From assembly GCA_023525715.1 (NCBI GenBank), contig CM042014.1:24770904-24834903 (forward strand): a DNA stretch of 64,000 nucleotides. The letters are read 5' to 3'. The DNA comes from Cichorium intybus (lineage: Eukaryota; Streptophyta; Magnoliopsida; Asterales; Asteraceae). This document shows, piece by piece, positions 48,144 through 60,089 of this stretch (position 1 is its first letter; every line of letters starts with the position of its first letter). Position numbers and translations under genes: made by a program. The notes under the pieces were generated by a model, which was given only the letters and a program-made list of their open reading frames with translations, made no database searches and was not told the origin of the DNA.

Positions 48144-50422
48144 TGTAACACCCCAAACTTTCACACAATTTTTTTTTTCAAAACTTATATTACAAATACT
48201 GTGTCATACAAACCATTTAATTTTTACAAACGGGGCATCACAAGTTCGCATCATAACCATAGTTTAAACCTGTTTATTGCACGCTTTATACACTGGAAGC
48301 TACCGTTCCACACCACGCTCTTCTAACTCTTTTCTTGATTACCTGAGTACATAGCATTTTTTAAAAAAAATATACGTAAGACATAATGTCTCGTGAGCAA
48401 TGTGGGTTTAGACCCAAACCAATTTTCTAATATTTCTTTCATTCTCAAATTCAACATATTTAATTTCCTATGAGCGCACCCGTATGTACTCCTTTTCATT
48501 TGTGAGCACATTCCTACGAGCGCACCCGTAGGTTTTATACGAGACGCACCCGTATAACTCCTCCCTCGACAGCATGAAACGAATTCATCCATCAAGGTAC
48601 CAATTAGACAACTACTTTGCGACGGGAGGTACCATCCCAGTAGTGTCTTTTGACCACCCCTACCGCAGCAGGCCGTGATCTTTATCCGGATACATCTCAA
48701 CTCATCAACAGGGCTCAATCACTTATTAATTCTCTGTATTTCTCATTTATCATTTCTGTATACATTGTACTTACTATTTCATAGTATCATTTCCAGTTTC
48801 ACAAAACCATTTCCAGTTCCATAGAACCATTTTCATTTTCATTAAACCATTTCAATTTCCATAAAACCATTTTGACTCCCAAAACATTGTATATAAAATT
48901 CATTTCTTTGTATAAAACCCATTTTGCTATGTACTAAAAAATCCACACATTACTCACCTTAGACTTTGCAAAGAATGTCTAAGTGTTCAACGCCTCTTTT
49001 CCCCTCCCTTGTTTCTCTATTGTTTCACATACACAAATCATTTGGGTTATGATATGAACTTATATTTTCATGTTTTCATATCATATTAAACTTATAATAA
49101 TGATGAGGGGATCAAACTACTCTATTAGAGTCATAACGGGAGTGAATTGCATGAATTCGGGTCACACGGGTCGTGTACGGGTCATACGGGGTCATGTAAG
49201 GCTTCTAAGATGTCCAAGCTACTGCCTCATTTCACACGAGGTCGTGCCAGATTCACAATGGTCGTGCAAAATCCTGCAGTCCCATTTTCAGCTTCCAGTT
49301 TTTGTTTGTTTTTTTGCAGTTTTAGTCCATTTCTGGATTCAGTTTGTTTCCATACTTAACGAAACTTTGCCAATAGGTTCTATTAACCTTCTAACATGTT
49401 AAGAACATATTTTTAATCCCATTAAGTCTTATTTAGTTCATGACTTAATGGTTAAGACCATAGGATGTCACAAGAGCTCTAAAGAAGCTCATGTGCCATA
49501 AATTCTAATACAATGGTCCATTTCTTTCTATCTTTTATATATATCTTTATATGGTCAAGGGGAGATAAATTAGGGGTTTTACAACCCAAAACATACTTCA
49601 TTAATTACCAATTCACGACTCTCATTATCCATTTCTATAGGTTTCATTCATGGAATCACCAATTCCGTTCCACCATTCCAATTACCATTTTCCTGCACAT
49701 TTTTAATCTTTGATCTGCTTGGTTCTAGCTCAAACCCAATTCAATTGAAGGTTAAAACATGATATTTAGAGTATTACTAAGCATCCTATATAACACTTAT
49801 TACCCCTAAACATTAGAATCAAACCAATCTTTACAAACCCAAATTCTAGGGTTCTTGAGCTCAAAACCCCAATTCTCACAATTTCAACAATATCCTTGAG
49901 AGATGTGTGTTCACTTAGTGATTTCAACTTGTTTAGATGGTAGAAATCACAGGAACAACTTGAATCATGACTGTAAATTCAGATTTCAGTTTGTCCCGTG
50001 AAGAACACACATGCTTAGGTATCAAGAACTTGGTTACTAACCTTCTTTAAACTTGGGGAATCTTCCAATTCCAAGCAACTACTTCAATTTGCAGCTTCAA
50101 TTCTCCAGAACTCGGTTCTCTTGCACGCGCTCTCTAGCTCTCTCCCGATCTTTCTAAAAACTTCTGGGAACTATGGGAGATTTTTCTCCTATTTATAGTT
50201 CCATATTTTCAATTTACTCCCCTCTAGTTCTACTACTTCCATTTTGGCACCAAAATCTAGTTTTATTACATGAAGTTTCATTTCTTATATTATTACCCCA
50301 CAAACACAAAATATTTTACACTAAGGTCCAAAACATGACAAAAGACTATTTTGCCCTTTGTTCCAAACATAATATCACATACTATTATTTAACATTGTAT
50401 TAATATTTTACGGGTTCTTACA
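48144..50422. mobile_element. solo LTR, TGTAACACC type, 2.28 kb
   Basis: Starts TGTAACACCCC and ends GGGTTCTTACA, with CTCTC on both sides (48139-48143 and 50423-50427) as a 5-bp duplication inside a CT run. No primer site or coding sequence. Shares start and internal landmarks (an ACTCACCTT box at 48952) with the solo LTR at 12862-14494. The 131-codon frame on the minus strand at 48323-48718 is part of the LTR and not a gene. Confidence 0.8.
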
Positions 50423-50459
50423 CTCTCTCTCTCTGTATATATATATATATATATATATA

Positions 50460-50745
50460 ATCTTATTTTTGGTTTTATTTATTTAATTTTAATATTAAAA
50501 AGCTGATGTGGTATCGTGGGTTCGGTGGATTCAGTGGGAACTGCTTCCATGGGTGAAAAATGATGAAAAATGGAGAAAGATATAAGTGAGACGGAAGGGC
50601 AGCCCCCAATCTAGTAATATCATCTTATGATTTATGAATAGCTTTCTTAATGTCTTTCAATCTTGGCTAAGAGGACTATTCAAATCCGAGAGAGAAAACG
50701 TGGCGAGCGGGTGAGGGAACTACTCCCCCAACCTTATAATTGGGT
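50460..50745. mobile_element. Harbinger 3'-end fragment, non-coding
   Basis: Shares with the 3' flank of the transposase gene (30120-30376) the order GATGTGGYATYGTGGGTTC, TTCCATGGGTGAAA, GAGAGAGAAAA, CGTGGCG and the terminal ACTACTCCCCC, followed by AACC then TTA. About 100 bp between 50600 and 50695 are unrelated and look inserted. It shows that the Harbinger family has non-autonomous or deleted copies here. Confidence 0.7.
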
Positions 50746-51764
50746 GAATATTGACAAGTTTCAAAATTTCAATCAATATACCGAGAGTAAAAACACTAAT
50801 TATATCACATATGAATTGATTATCTGGTTATTACAACTTCATACTAACATAAATACACCCGATATCAACTTCTATCACTTATGGCATATCAGAATCAAAA
50901 CGCCGGTCATTAAACGGGACACGATGCATGCGACTTTGTACTTTAAGGCATCAGCCACCTAAAATCCAGTCGTCCATCTCGAAACATACATATATACCCC
51001 CCTTGAAAGCATGGATCGTTACGATGTACAACATCGGAAATATAACGAGCATAGCTTGGTAGTGGTTGACGATATATGACTGCTTGGTGGGTCGGTGATG
51101 GTGGTACTTGTCTGCTTCCAACAGTGCGAATGTTTTTCTAAGACAACACGATCCAAAGAAAAAACAAAGAGAAGAAAAAGAAGAAGAAGCTAGAGAATGT
51201 GGTTTACTCGGAAAGAAAAAAAGAGATCAATCGTGTGATATCAAGAGGTTAAACACACCGACAATTCAAAAGCACAATAATTATAAACCGATCATCTTTT
51301 AATTGGGTGAATATTGACAAGTCTTTATGTGACATTGTGACCCAGAACAGAGTTATCAGTAAACCCCGGATAAAGCCCAGCTGAGTCTGGCCCTACCCAA
51401 AAGTTGCAGTTCAAAGCCCGATGCGTTTGTGCACCTCTACTTGTAACAGCCTTACACTTCAAAATAACAACACATTAACAAGAAAAAAAAAAAAAAAAAA
51501 TGGTCGACTGATATACCGCTTCAACAAACGGACAGCAACTAGAATCTGTATCCACAACACATGAACAAACTTGAAAACAACTCAAACTAGTTACTTGAAG
51601 CCAGAGACAACGCACCGTGAATAAGTTCAACAAGACGAAACGGGGCAAGCTAGAAAACATTGAATTCGCTTATTACAATCCTAATACGCGCACAACATAT
51701 GCCAGAAAGGTAAATTGCCATACCCAATAAAAACAAAATGTATAAAATGGAAAGTCTTAGCAAA
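50746..51764. other. repeats and AT-rich DNA, no gene seen
   Basis: Contains the 50840-50910 and 51250-51275 matches to 44930-45120, a poly(A) run at 51482-51499 and otherwise plain sequence that includes the 3' flank of the next gene. Confidence 0.4.
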
Positions 51765-51974
51765 TCAAGTACGAATGTGAATACCAATAGCTACAACCAA
51801 GATAGTGTAAATACAAAAGTACAAGATTGCGTGAACTAGAATTGATATGCCACTGGTGTACATATTCCCAAATTCTATCACTCTTGTCCTTGCTGGCAGT
51901 TGAAATAGCAGCCCCGGGGACAATAATACAAACATCACCACCGCTACAGCAGCTGGTCCCCAATCTGTATGCAT
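51765..51974 (-). CDS. DUF3339 small membrane protein, 69 aa (copy 3)
   Basis: Starts MHTDWGPAAVAVVMFVLL, with one more residue before DWGP than the other copies. Then come SPGLLFQLPARTRVIEFGNM, the TSGISILVHAILYF helix and the end VVAIGIHIRT, which lacks the final Gly. Two membrane helices. The start at 51974 follows the family; the longer frame from 52049 adds 25 residues without similarity. It is divergent from copy 4 (52878), with 903 bp between the two ATGs, so the pair could share a promoter region. Confidence 0.9.
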   Translation of the reverse strand: MHTDWGPAAVAVVMFVLLSPGLLFQLPARTRVIEFGNMYTSGISILVHAILYFCIYTILVVAIGIHIRT

Positions 51975-52877
51975 CTTTTTAATATCAAAAAATGGCAGTA
52001 GTCTAAGAAGTGAGTCTCCTTCAGGTTTAAGTGAGGGCAAGTGTTGCAATTAAGTAGAGGGGATATTAGTTTACTTGGTGATGAAGGGAGGGGATGCTAA
52101 ACTTCAAAAGGAGAAAAAAAAAAAAAAGAGTGGAAATGAAGGGAGGGAAGGTATGTTTGTTTTTCTCAAGTGGGTGTGGGGGCTTTTGCTTTATCTAAAT
52201 CCTTCTTTTTTATCTTTATTAAGATTACTATTATTGATCCTAAGAGTGTTTCTTTTCATCCGCTTTTTATTGTGGTTTAGAGATTTCTCGTTGTCATTTG
52301 TGGAAAGGAAAGATTAAGAAAAGCAAGCACTTGATGTAGGTGTAAAGCTAAATGGCTTACTAAGTGCCATATCATGTTTGCTTTACTGGTGGATCTTTAA
52401 AGGCAGATATGAGATAACCCGAGCGTAGAATAACAGATCATTCGAGAGTCATAGAGAGAGCTATAGGCCATGATACTATGGCTTATGAGCATGATGCTTA
52501 ATTATTATTAGAAGAAAACAACGTTTAGTATAAAATAACATATAGTTTAGTATGTCGGAAAGCTGACAAATTGCACCAAGTAATAAAAGCAACCAAGGTG
52601 AGTATTAAATGTTTATTTGTCTCGTCCACTATAAAGAAAAACAAAGTAATAGTCTACATATTCCATGCCATTTGCCGGCTTAATGCATAGTCACGCTAAA
52701 TGTTAGTATGAAGAACGAATGAACGATCGATGTATCCAATGCTTCACCGGCTAAGTTTATTTATGTCCTTTGTCCCCTAGTGTTTTGTCATATATGTCAT
52801 ATAGTAACGCTTCTGTTTCTATATCTTGTGTACCATGTACATAATTTTGCTTAATCTAGACACAGAAAAACAGGGAA
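51975..52877. promoter_or_regulatory. shared intergenic region of divergent DUF3339 pair
   Basis: 903 bp between the ATGs of two head-to-head DUF3339 genes. It must hold both promoters. No clear TATA box was fixed. A purine-rich stretch at about 52080-52145 lies on the copy 3 side and is probably its 5' UTR. The TCTAG|ACACAG just before copy 4 could be a 5' UTR intron acceptor. Confidence 0.45.
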
Positions 52878-53087
52878 ATGGCTGATTGGGCACCGGTTCT
52901 AATAGGGGTGTTGCTCTTTGTGCTGCTTACGCCCGGTTTGCTGTTTCAGCTTCCGGGCAAGGGACGGGCAGTCGAGTTTAATAACATGCAGACTAGCGGG
53001 GTTTCCATCTGTGTCCACACAATTATCTTCTTTGGAATGATCACCATCTTACTCATTGCAGTTGGTATCAGCATCAACATAGGCTAG
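52878..53087 (+). CDS. DUF3339 small membrane protein, 69 aa (copy 4)
   Basis: Starts MADWAPVLIGVLLFVLL (Ala instead of the usual Gly in DWGP). Then come TPGLLFQLPGKGRAVEFNNM and the TSGVSICVHTIIFFGMI helix, ending SINIG. Two membrane helices of about residues 5-22 and 46-66. The ATG is preceded by GGGAA and the frame is 69 codons, the family length. It has the same intronless layout as the other copies. Confidence 0.93.
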   Translation: MADWAPVLIGVLLFVLLTPGLLFQLPGKGRAVEFNNMQTSGVSICVHTIIFFGMITILLIAVGISINIG

Positions 53088-53667
53088 CGGTCTCGCAGCT
53101 GCTGTATTTCTTATTATAAACCTTTGGGTCTTTTTTTCGAAATATTAATTCTCTCTTTTTCCGATTATCCTTTGATTATCCAATGGTTGCTTGGAAGATA
53201 TATATTTTATATTATATAAATTCGTGTAGGATTCTTATCTTTTGTCAGCAATGAATTGGATGGTGCATGACTTCACCCACAAACTTGTAAATTTAATCAT
53301 ATGAGTACAATCATATCTCTAAAGTTGGACTGATATCGAAAGGCCGGCCAGTTCACCCAAAAAAGATGAATCGAGGTGCAACTATTCCTCGCTTTAATCT
53401 CCGTTGTTTTGGAAAACTGATAAATAGATAAAGCTAATTATTACTCCCAAACAATGATATGGTGTCTGATCAACAGAAAATTGCGGTTAGAAAAAAACAC
53501 GAGAGATTACATGTCCTTGTACTTCGAATGAAAACTAATTCCTTATTTGCACTGATACAATTCTAGCTAGGAACTTAATTAATGTGCGACCTCTAGACTT
53601 GTTACTGATAAGCGTCATCAGCTTCATGATAGTTGCCATGCCTCATAACGAACCATTAAATGTGGCG
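53088..53667. other. intergenic between two convergent genes
   Basis: Holds the 3' flanks of the DUF3339 copy 4 gene and the minus-strand gene at 53668. Nothing else seen. Confidence 0.45.
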
Positions 53668-54045
53668 TCAATAACGAACCAAACTTGAGACAATACTTGT
53701 AGATGGGCGGAGAACGGCGGCGGCCAAGTAGGTCAAATTAGAAACGATCCCGGCCAAGTAGAACAACATTACCAAAGCGATCACCAAAGGCATCAACATG
53801 AATCCTATCACGAAAATCGTGGATCCAAACAGCATCAACGCGAATGAAATCGAGATAAATATTGCAGCGAATCCAGTGGCAGACACTTGTGTTGGCCGTG
53901 GCGAAGGGGCCGAAGACGATGAAGCTACGGTGGCGCCGACGAAAGTGGTGGGGAATGGGATAGGAAGAGGGGGTGAACCCAGGATGTTGATGATCATAGA
54001 ATAGATCTGGTACAGAACCCGAGTTCGATCATCTTGGTCTCTCAT
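53668..54045 (-). CDS. small membrane protein, plant uncharacterised, 125 aa
   Basis: Starts MRDQDDRTRVLYQIYSMI, then a Pro/Ser-rich linker (residues 24-52). Two hydrophobic stretches follow: about residues 57-81 (ISFALMLFGSTIFVIGF) and 83-108 (LMPLVIALVMLFYLAGI). The short tail is Ser-rich. Plants have small families of uncharacterised membrane proteins with this (M)RD-DDRTRV start and FMLMP box; that is a memory-level match. It is intronless and higher in GC than its surroundings, so it is very likely a real gene. Function unknown. Confidence 0.8.
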   Translation of the reverse strand: MRDQDDRTRVLYQIYSMIINILGSPPLPIPFPTTFVGATVASSSSAPSPRPTQVSATGFAAIFISISFALMLFGSTIFVIGFMLMPLVIALVMLFYLAGIVSNLTYLAAAVLRPSTSIVSSLVRY

Positions 54046-54845
54046 CTTCTAGTGTTGACGAGGGTTTGAAAGGTGAAGAACACTGTGAAGAAACCATCAT
54101 GGAGGATAAGATCGAGTAGAAGATTTGTTGGAAAATCGAGACGAACGGGATAAGATCTGTCATCCGTAATTCCAACTCCGTCACACCAAGGTGGCAAACG
54201 AGTCCACGTTTATTTGAGTTGTACACGTGTTGAATTTCTCTCAAAAAAAAAAAAAAAAAAAAAAAAAACCACCGTAGCCCAACGAATTTTGTAAAACCGG
54301 TTTAAAAAATCCCAAAATTTATTTTCTTGTTTTTTAAATGAATAAAGTCAATCAAGGTCTATTCATTCCCGATAATTTCTCTTCTAAGACCGTCTGATAT
54401 GGTGTGTGAGGCGACGGAGATACGATCGGAGGAATTAGAGGAATCTGAGCTCGAAAAAGTTCCGCTACAACGAAAAAATAAAAAGAAAAGCGACGGTCCC
54501 GCTGCACCGATACTGTAGAGCCAAGAAGAAGAAGGTATGCTAGCTCGTTCCTGGAAACCAAGAAGAAAAAGTTATGCTAGCTCGTTAGAGGAATCCGAGC
54601 TCGAGGTGAATTTTATCGTTCCAAGGATACGAGGACAACAAATTCTGAGTCGTCAACGGGCACATGCCAATATTTAACGGCTTGTTCGTTAACGACTTCT
54701 AGTTTTTTAGTTTTTTTAATTTTAGTTTTTAAGTTAATTTTTAGTTTTTTTTATTTTAGTTCTAAGTTAATTTTTAAGTTTATTAATTTTAATTTTATGT
54801 TTTAATTTATCTATTTTAATTAAATATTTTATTATGAAATCTGTT
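54046..54845. other. intergenic with poly(A) run at 54242-54267
   Basis: The first part is likely the 5' UTR and promoter of the 53668 gene. The A-run and the duplicated words around 54540-54600 (AAGAAGAAGGTATGCTAGCTC) are the only other structure. Confidence 0.4.
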
Positions 54846-55025
54846 TAAGTTCTAAAAGGTTACCTAATTTTTTATTTATATCTGAAATGGTCGCTATAGC
54901 CGACCGGTCATAGTGACTATTTTGGAGATAAATTAAAAGTTAGGTGACCTTTTAAAACTTAAACAGAGTTAAGTGACCAAATGAGCACAAACTATAAAGT
55001 TAAATGACCAAATTTGACCATAACC
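54846..55025. repeat. palindromic fold-back repeat, copy 3
   Basis: The clearest copy of the family. The left arm AAAAGGTTACCTAATTTTTT and right arm AAAAGTTAGGTGACCTTTTA are mirrored around GCCGACCGGTCATAGTGAC. It is nearly one hairpin over 150 bp. Confidence 0.8.
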
Positions 55026-55240
55026 CTAAAAACTGATTTTTTGGAACGGTGAATTTTTGGAACTTGTGTTAGTTATATATTAAATTAATAATGGAAACCG
55101 TCCTTATGTTTATTCTACTCCAATAATTGATTTTTTAATTGAATAAAACGAATTATGTAGATAAAGAAGAGAGATCGGGTGATGTTTTATGGTTCAATAA
55201 TTTTCTGTTTAATTAGTTGGTTTTAGTTTCCACTAAAATG

Positions 55241-55549
55241 TGTTGGATTAATTGATTTGATAAGCACATTTAGTGTTTATCTTTTATATTTTATTAGTTT
55301 GAATTGGTAGTTTAGATAGAATGGGATTTGAATCATCCGATTTTTATATTAGATTAGGATATTTTTATTAGTATAAATAGGGCTTTTGTTTTAGGTATTA
55401 AAATAGCTTTTAGTAATAAAGAGTTTTGTTTCATTCTTTTGCAAACAGTACGTACAACAAAATTTTCATATTCAAAAATTCTTTTTTTATTCTTTTCCTG
55501 TGCATTGTATACGTGAGTTTGGTTTGGGTTTGAAGCTTTATAATCTACA
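55241..55549 (+). mobile_element. 5' LTR of Copia-like element
   Basis: 309 bp from TGTTGGATTAATTG to ...TAATCTACA, immediately before the primer site. Contains a TATA box (TATAAATAG, 55372-55380) and an AATAAA signal at about 55414. The 3' copy starts at 59223. Seven differences in about 286 shared bases (2.4%) make this a fairly recent insertion. Confidence 0.9.
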
Positions 55550-55551
55550 TT

Positions 55552-55563
55552 TGGTATCAGAGC
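55552..55563 (+). other. primer-binding site, initiator tRNA-Met
   Basis: TGGTATCAGAGC two bases after the LTR end is the classic plant Copia primer site complementary to initiator tRNA-Met. Confidence 0.92.
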
Positions 55564-58500
55564 CTAGGGCTCGTTTAGAATAAGAGGCTGTCGTTTTGAG
55601 AGTCGAGAAAGGAGAGTGGTCCTTGGCAGCAGGTTGGAAAAGTGTAGACTCCATCCTTGATCGTTTGTTCCATGGTAGAAGGAGCTTAACCAGAAGCGTA
55701 GAAGACAAGTAGGAGAAATCAGAACAGGTGGATTTTGATTTGGCTTGTTTGCTGGGTGAAAGAAAACGGGATAAACAGAAGTTTTGTTTTCTTGATTGGT
55801 GGAGGAGGTTTCTTGGAACATGTTGGATCAGAAAAGGTTGGAGCTTATCGAAGGGTGACGGGGAGTACCGTCTGAGACTACGGGGCTGACTGGTGATGAA
55901 AATAGGCGGTCCGTAGCTGTTAGTTGTGATCAAAGGGAAGTATATATTGTCACACCCCAAACCGTATTGGCGGAATCGTTCGAGGGTGGATGACTTCATG
56001 AATAATATCATAACAAAGTTGAACAATAGTGAATTCCAAGCACACAACCATCATTTAATCAATTGCAAATGTTACAAAGTTTACTTGTTTCATGTTTCAA
56101 ATACAATTGAAATGATATAAAAAATAGACAGAAATGACGTCGTAACGTCCCATATTGTAGCGCTTGCATTACCTTATCAATTTCCTGAGAATACAAGTAG
56201 TTGAAAAAGTGTCAACAATTAAGTTGGTGAGTTCATAAGGTTGTTGTATAAGAAATGTCCTTTGTTTGTAAACGATAGTGTTGAAAACCAAGAAAATCCA
56301 ATATTTTCTCATAAAATGTTCAAGTCTTTAAATCCCAAAGACTATAATGTAATTATGTAAACTGTAGTGTAACTTTCGTTGAAATGTATATTTCCACGTA
56401 AACAATTTATGAAAATATTAAGTTGATTATTTTTCTCATGTGAGATACCCTATAACCATACTGTGACTAGTTGGCCTGCTGCGACGTTCTTCAGGCGTCG
56501 GAATGTTAGACATTTGGACACCTCAGACCTGCCGGTCAAGCTGTAGCTAGCAGCTCAGGTGCGGGGTTGTCAAGCCCCATATAGATCTATACTCAAATAT
56601 CGCGCTCTCTTACCGAGACTCTGGTTATAAAAGTTCAGGACTTATAGTAGGTACTTATAAAAGTACCGTGAAGATTCATCTCACAAAAATGTATGTATTC
56701 CAATCAACTTGTTTACGTACGATTTGTATATAAAAACTCTTGTAGTCATCCATTATCATTTTTCTCATGATAATATAGTAAAGTATAATAATTATATATT
56801 TTTATATAATTATTTTTGTCATGTTCAAATGTCATAATAACCTTGTGTTCATAAACTATTCCAATAATAGTCTATTTTTAGTATTCCGTCGTAATAACCT
56901 TATTTTTACAAACAATAGCGAAATAACTTATTCAAAAGATTATAAATATCATCTTTTGAGGTAATTCTCACAAAAATGGTGTAATAACATGATTTTAACC
57001 ATTTTTGCTAGAAAATAGTGCCTTTATTTATAAAAACGTAGTTTTTACTAGTTTTCGTTTTTATAACGTTTTTATCCAAGATCTAGTATCTTTGTACACT
57101 TTATTTGTAGTTTTGTAACTTTTACACAACTTAATATATCAAAGTGTTCATAATACATGGATCTATTCATATTTCATGCCAAATTCATCTTTATAACATT
57201 TTTGTCCAAGATCTAACATTTTACACATTTTATTTATAGTTTAGTAACTTTTACACTAACATTATATACATCATTATGAACATCTTACAAAGGGTTAACC
57301 ATATTTCATGTCAAAAGCATTTTTACACAAATATTAACTTTATAAACTTGTGTAAATCAACATATATAACATTTAATCACATATAAATTTGAATAAAACA
57401 ACATTTATAGTAAAAGAACTTGTATTCTCCCCCCAAAAAGGTTTGAAAAGATGAAAATGAGGGGTATGAACTCACCTTGAGTGGTTGATCTTAAGGTTTC
57501 TTGGTAGAAGGTTGAAGAGTTTGGTTCTAGGACCCGGAGGACTCTTGGACAAAGCTATTATCCAATGAATTTTCGTGAGTATGTGTGTGTAAAAGAGTAA
57601 ATGAAGGTATTTAGAACTTAAATCACTAGATGATCATAACTTACCAAGAAGGCTTGAAAGATCCTTGAAGATGATGAAGATTTGAGCTCAAAGACCCTTG
57701 GACAAAGCTAATATCCAATGGATTTTGATGGATGTTAGTGTGTGTAAATGGTGTAAAACTTGTGTTATGTTGTTTAGAATCAAAAGATGGTTGAAGCTTA
57801 CCACTTTGACTTGAGAAAAGAACTTTGAAATGAAATTTGAAGATGATGATGATGGTGGTGGTTTGAGCCGAGAGCAAGAGGAAGAAGAGAATAGAGGATG
57901 AGTTGGTTTGGTGGTTTGGTTCAAATGAGATGGTGTAGTTCCCTTTGGTAGATTTGATCTTGATTTTCCTTAATATAAAATTCTAGGCTTCTAATTCTCC
58001 TAGATTGTGAATAGTGGCTACCAAGATCTTGTGTTGGGGAATTGTTTCCAGCCGATGGGGGGTAGGGGGGGTGGGGTGGGTTAGTTTTTATAAAATAGCA
58101 ACATACTTTATAAAAATAAGTGATTTTTATAAAATAGTAAGTCGTTTTAGTGAAATTTTATGCGTTTTTGACGAAACGAAGTTCTAAATAATTATTTTGT
58201 ATAAAAACATTTCCAAACATTTATTTTGATTGAATTATATCTCGTTGGGTGTCGGAATACGCGTTTAAGCGCAGTATTCCTCCGATTTCGCGGTTTTTGA
58301 CGTTTTACCGGAAATTGTATTTAGCTTTGAAATTAAATACTAGATATTATTACGTTACTTATCATATGAATTTTTATTTCATATTTAATGTTTAAGGCAC
58401 CACATTTTGTATTTTGAGTCCAAACCCTTTGTACATTTATCCGTTCACAGCGATTTAATCGTTATAACTTTCACATACGAACTCTGTTTTCGACGTTCTA

Positions 58501-59222
58501 TATATCCACAGGTTCGTATTTACGAGTAGATCGTTTTATGAATATTATTATTCTCAAAATAGTAATTGTACGATTATCGAATTTTTACGCTACAGTAGTT
58601 TGCTGTCCGTATTTTCGACTTTTAATAGGTAATTGTTTTGATTTAGCATACGTAATACTATAATATTAATAATTCATCGCAAAAGTTATGGAAAATAACT
58701 TTTCAACATATATATTTACGTACGCTTCGTTTGACTACAGTTGACTTTTGTTGACCAAAATTTACAATTGTCACATATATGGTATTCAAAGGAATGTCCG
58801 GCGGTAGGTTGTGGGTATGTCACCGGAAAATGGAGAGAGTTACCAGAGATGCGTGAGAAAACGAACAGAAAAGATCCGTCAAAGCAGCTGGCTTTGGGTT
58901 TGTTTCGTTTTTGCAGGTGAAGAAGACGGTAAAAGCGGGTAGCTTTGTTTTCTTGATCGGTGGAAGAAAGCTCTCGTGTCACAGATGTGTTATGCGCAAA
59001 CGAGTTCTGTGTGGTGACAAACAACAGCCGGATGTAGAAGACTTTGGACATGACTGAGATGAAAGTCGAGTGTCCGGGAAAAGTCGGGAGTGGGTGAAGA
59101 CTTTGGACGTGACCGAGGTGAAGGTCGGGTGTCCGGAAAAGGTCGAAAATCGAGCTGAAAAAAAAGGGTGATTAAAGGCTGCTGTGAACAAGTGATATGA
59201 TCAAATCAATTAAGGAGGTGAT
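55564..59222 (+). mobile_element. interior of non-coding Copia-like element
   Basis: Outside the nested solo LTR (55948-58775) only about 0.83 kb remains between primer site and 3' LTR, with no gag or pol frame. It ends in the purine tract AATTAAGGAGGTGAT before TGTTGG. It is a non-autonomous (TRIM or small LARD-like) element that would need enzymes from a full copy. The minus-strand frame at 55538-56047 overlaps the LTR, the primer site and the nested LTR and is not a gene. Confidence 0.8.
55948..58775. mobile_element. solo LTR, TGTCACACC type, 2.83 kb
   Basis: Starts TGTCACACCCC and ends ACAATTGTCACA, with TATAT on both sides (55943-55947 and 58776-58780) as a 5-bp duplication. No primer site or gag-pol. 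It interrupts the Copia-like element, so it is younger. A region around 57530-57760 has two direct copies of a unit with CTTGGACAAAGCTA, 160 bp apart. It resembles the TGTAACACC LTRs in layout (GTGAGTTCATAAG near the start, ACTCACCTTGA further on). Confidence 0.8.
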
Positions 59223-59508
59223 TGTTGGATTAATTGATTTGATAAGCACAATTAGTATTTATCTTTTATATTTTATTAGTTTGAATTGGTAGTTTAGATA
59301 GAATAGGATTTGAATCATCCGATTTTTATATTAGATTAGGATATTTTTATTAGTATAAATAGGGCTTTTGTTTTAGGTATTAAAATATCTTTTAGTAATA
59401 AAGAGTTTTGTTTCATTCTTTTGCAAACAGTACGTACAACAAAATTTTCATATTCAAAAGTTCTTTTTTTATTCTCTTCCTGTGCATTGGATACGTGAGT
59501 TTGGTTTG
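59223..59508 (+). mobile_element. 3' LTR of Copia-like element, interrupted
   Basis: Matches the 5' LTR from TGTTGGATTAATTG through ACGTGAGTTTGGTTTG, then stops where the Tat-like LTR begins. The missing last 23 bp should lie right of the window if the nested elements are complete. Confidence 0.9.
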
Positions 59509-60071
59509 TGATGGTATATCATACGGATACGCATAGCTTCCCACCAGCATGCCAGCGGCACGACTCGCCAGCATTCAGACAGACAACCAGCCGCCAGAGG
59601 CCTGGCTGGATCTTATCCGATTCGACAGTCGCTAAATGGTTGATTGCCACATGTACCAATGCGAGAACAGCATGTTACCCTGTAACGGTGATCATGCGAA
59701 CCATTTAGACACGAACGAATCAGGTGGTCCCCGAGCTACCACCTGGCCAGATGAATGAACCAATCACAGTCAGCGCCAGACGATCGACCAATAAAGTAAA
59801 GATCCGCTACCAACTGACAAGTGGTCCCCTCGCAGGTATAACGGTATATGATGATCACGCCCTTGGTGAGATCATCATCGCATTACCACTTTCACTTACC
59901 TTTTCCCGTACTCTCTCTCCATACTTTTCGACCACCGTGCTAACTTAACCGTCGGAGCGCCCTCCCGGGATCGCCTCCCGGAGTGCGTCTGACCCTGTTT
60001 CTTTATTGTTGTGAGCTCAGGTCGAGGATTCCAGCGTCCAAAGGATCAGTCTGAGACAAGAGTTTGCATCA
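59509..60071 (+). mobile_element. LTR of Tat-like Ty3 element, 563 bp
   Basis: Runs from TGATGGTATATCATACG to GTTTGCATCA, giving a 5-bp inverted pair TGATG/CATCA. A primer site follows one base later. More GC-rich than its neighbours. Only this LTR of the element is in the window. Confidence 0.8.
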
Positions 60072-60072
60072 T

Positions 60073-60089
60073 TGGCGCCATCCGTGGGA
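60073..60089 (+). other. primer-binding site of Tat-like element
   Basis: TGGCGCCATCCGTGGGA next to the LTR end is a standard plant Tat-lineage primer site. The exact tRNA was not worked out. Confidence 0.8.

Noticed and set aside
48323..48718. 131-codon minus-strand frame
   Set aside because: Lies wholly within the solo LTR, Cys/Arg-rich with no domain; related LTRs often show such chance frames.
55538..56047. 169-codon minus-strand frame
   Set aside because: Crosses the LTR end, the primer site and the border of the nested solo LTR, so it is a chance frame over three unrelated sequences.
59508..59948. Plus-strand frames of 66 and 74 codons
   Set aside because: They lie in the Tat-like LTR and have no protein features.
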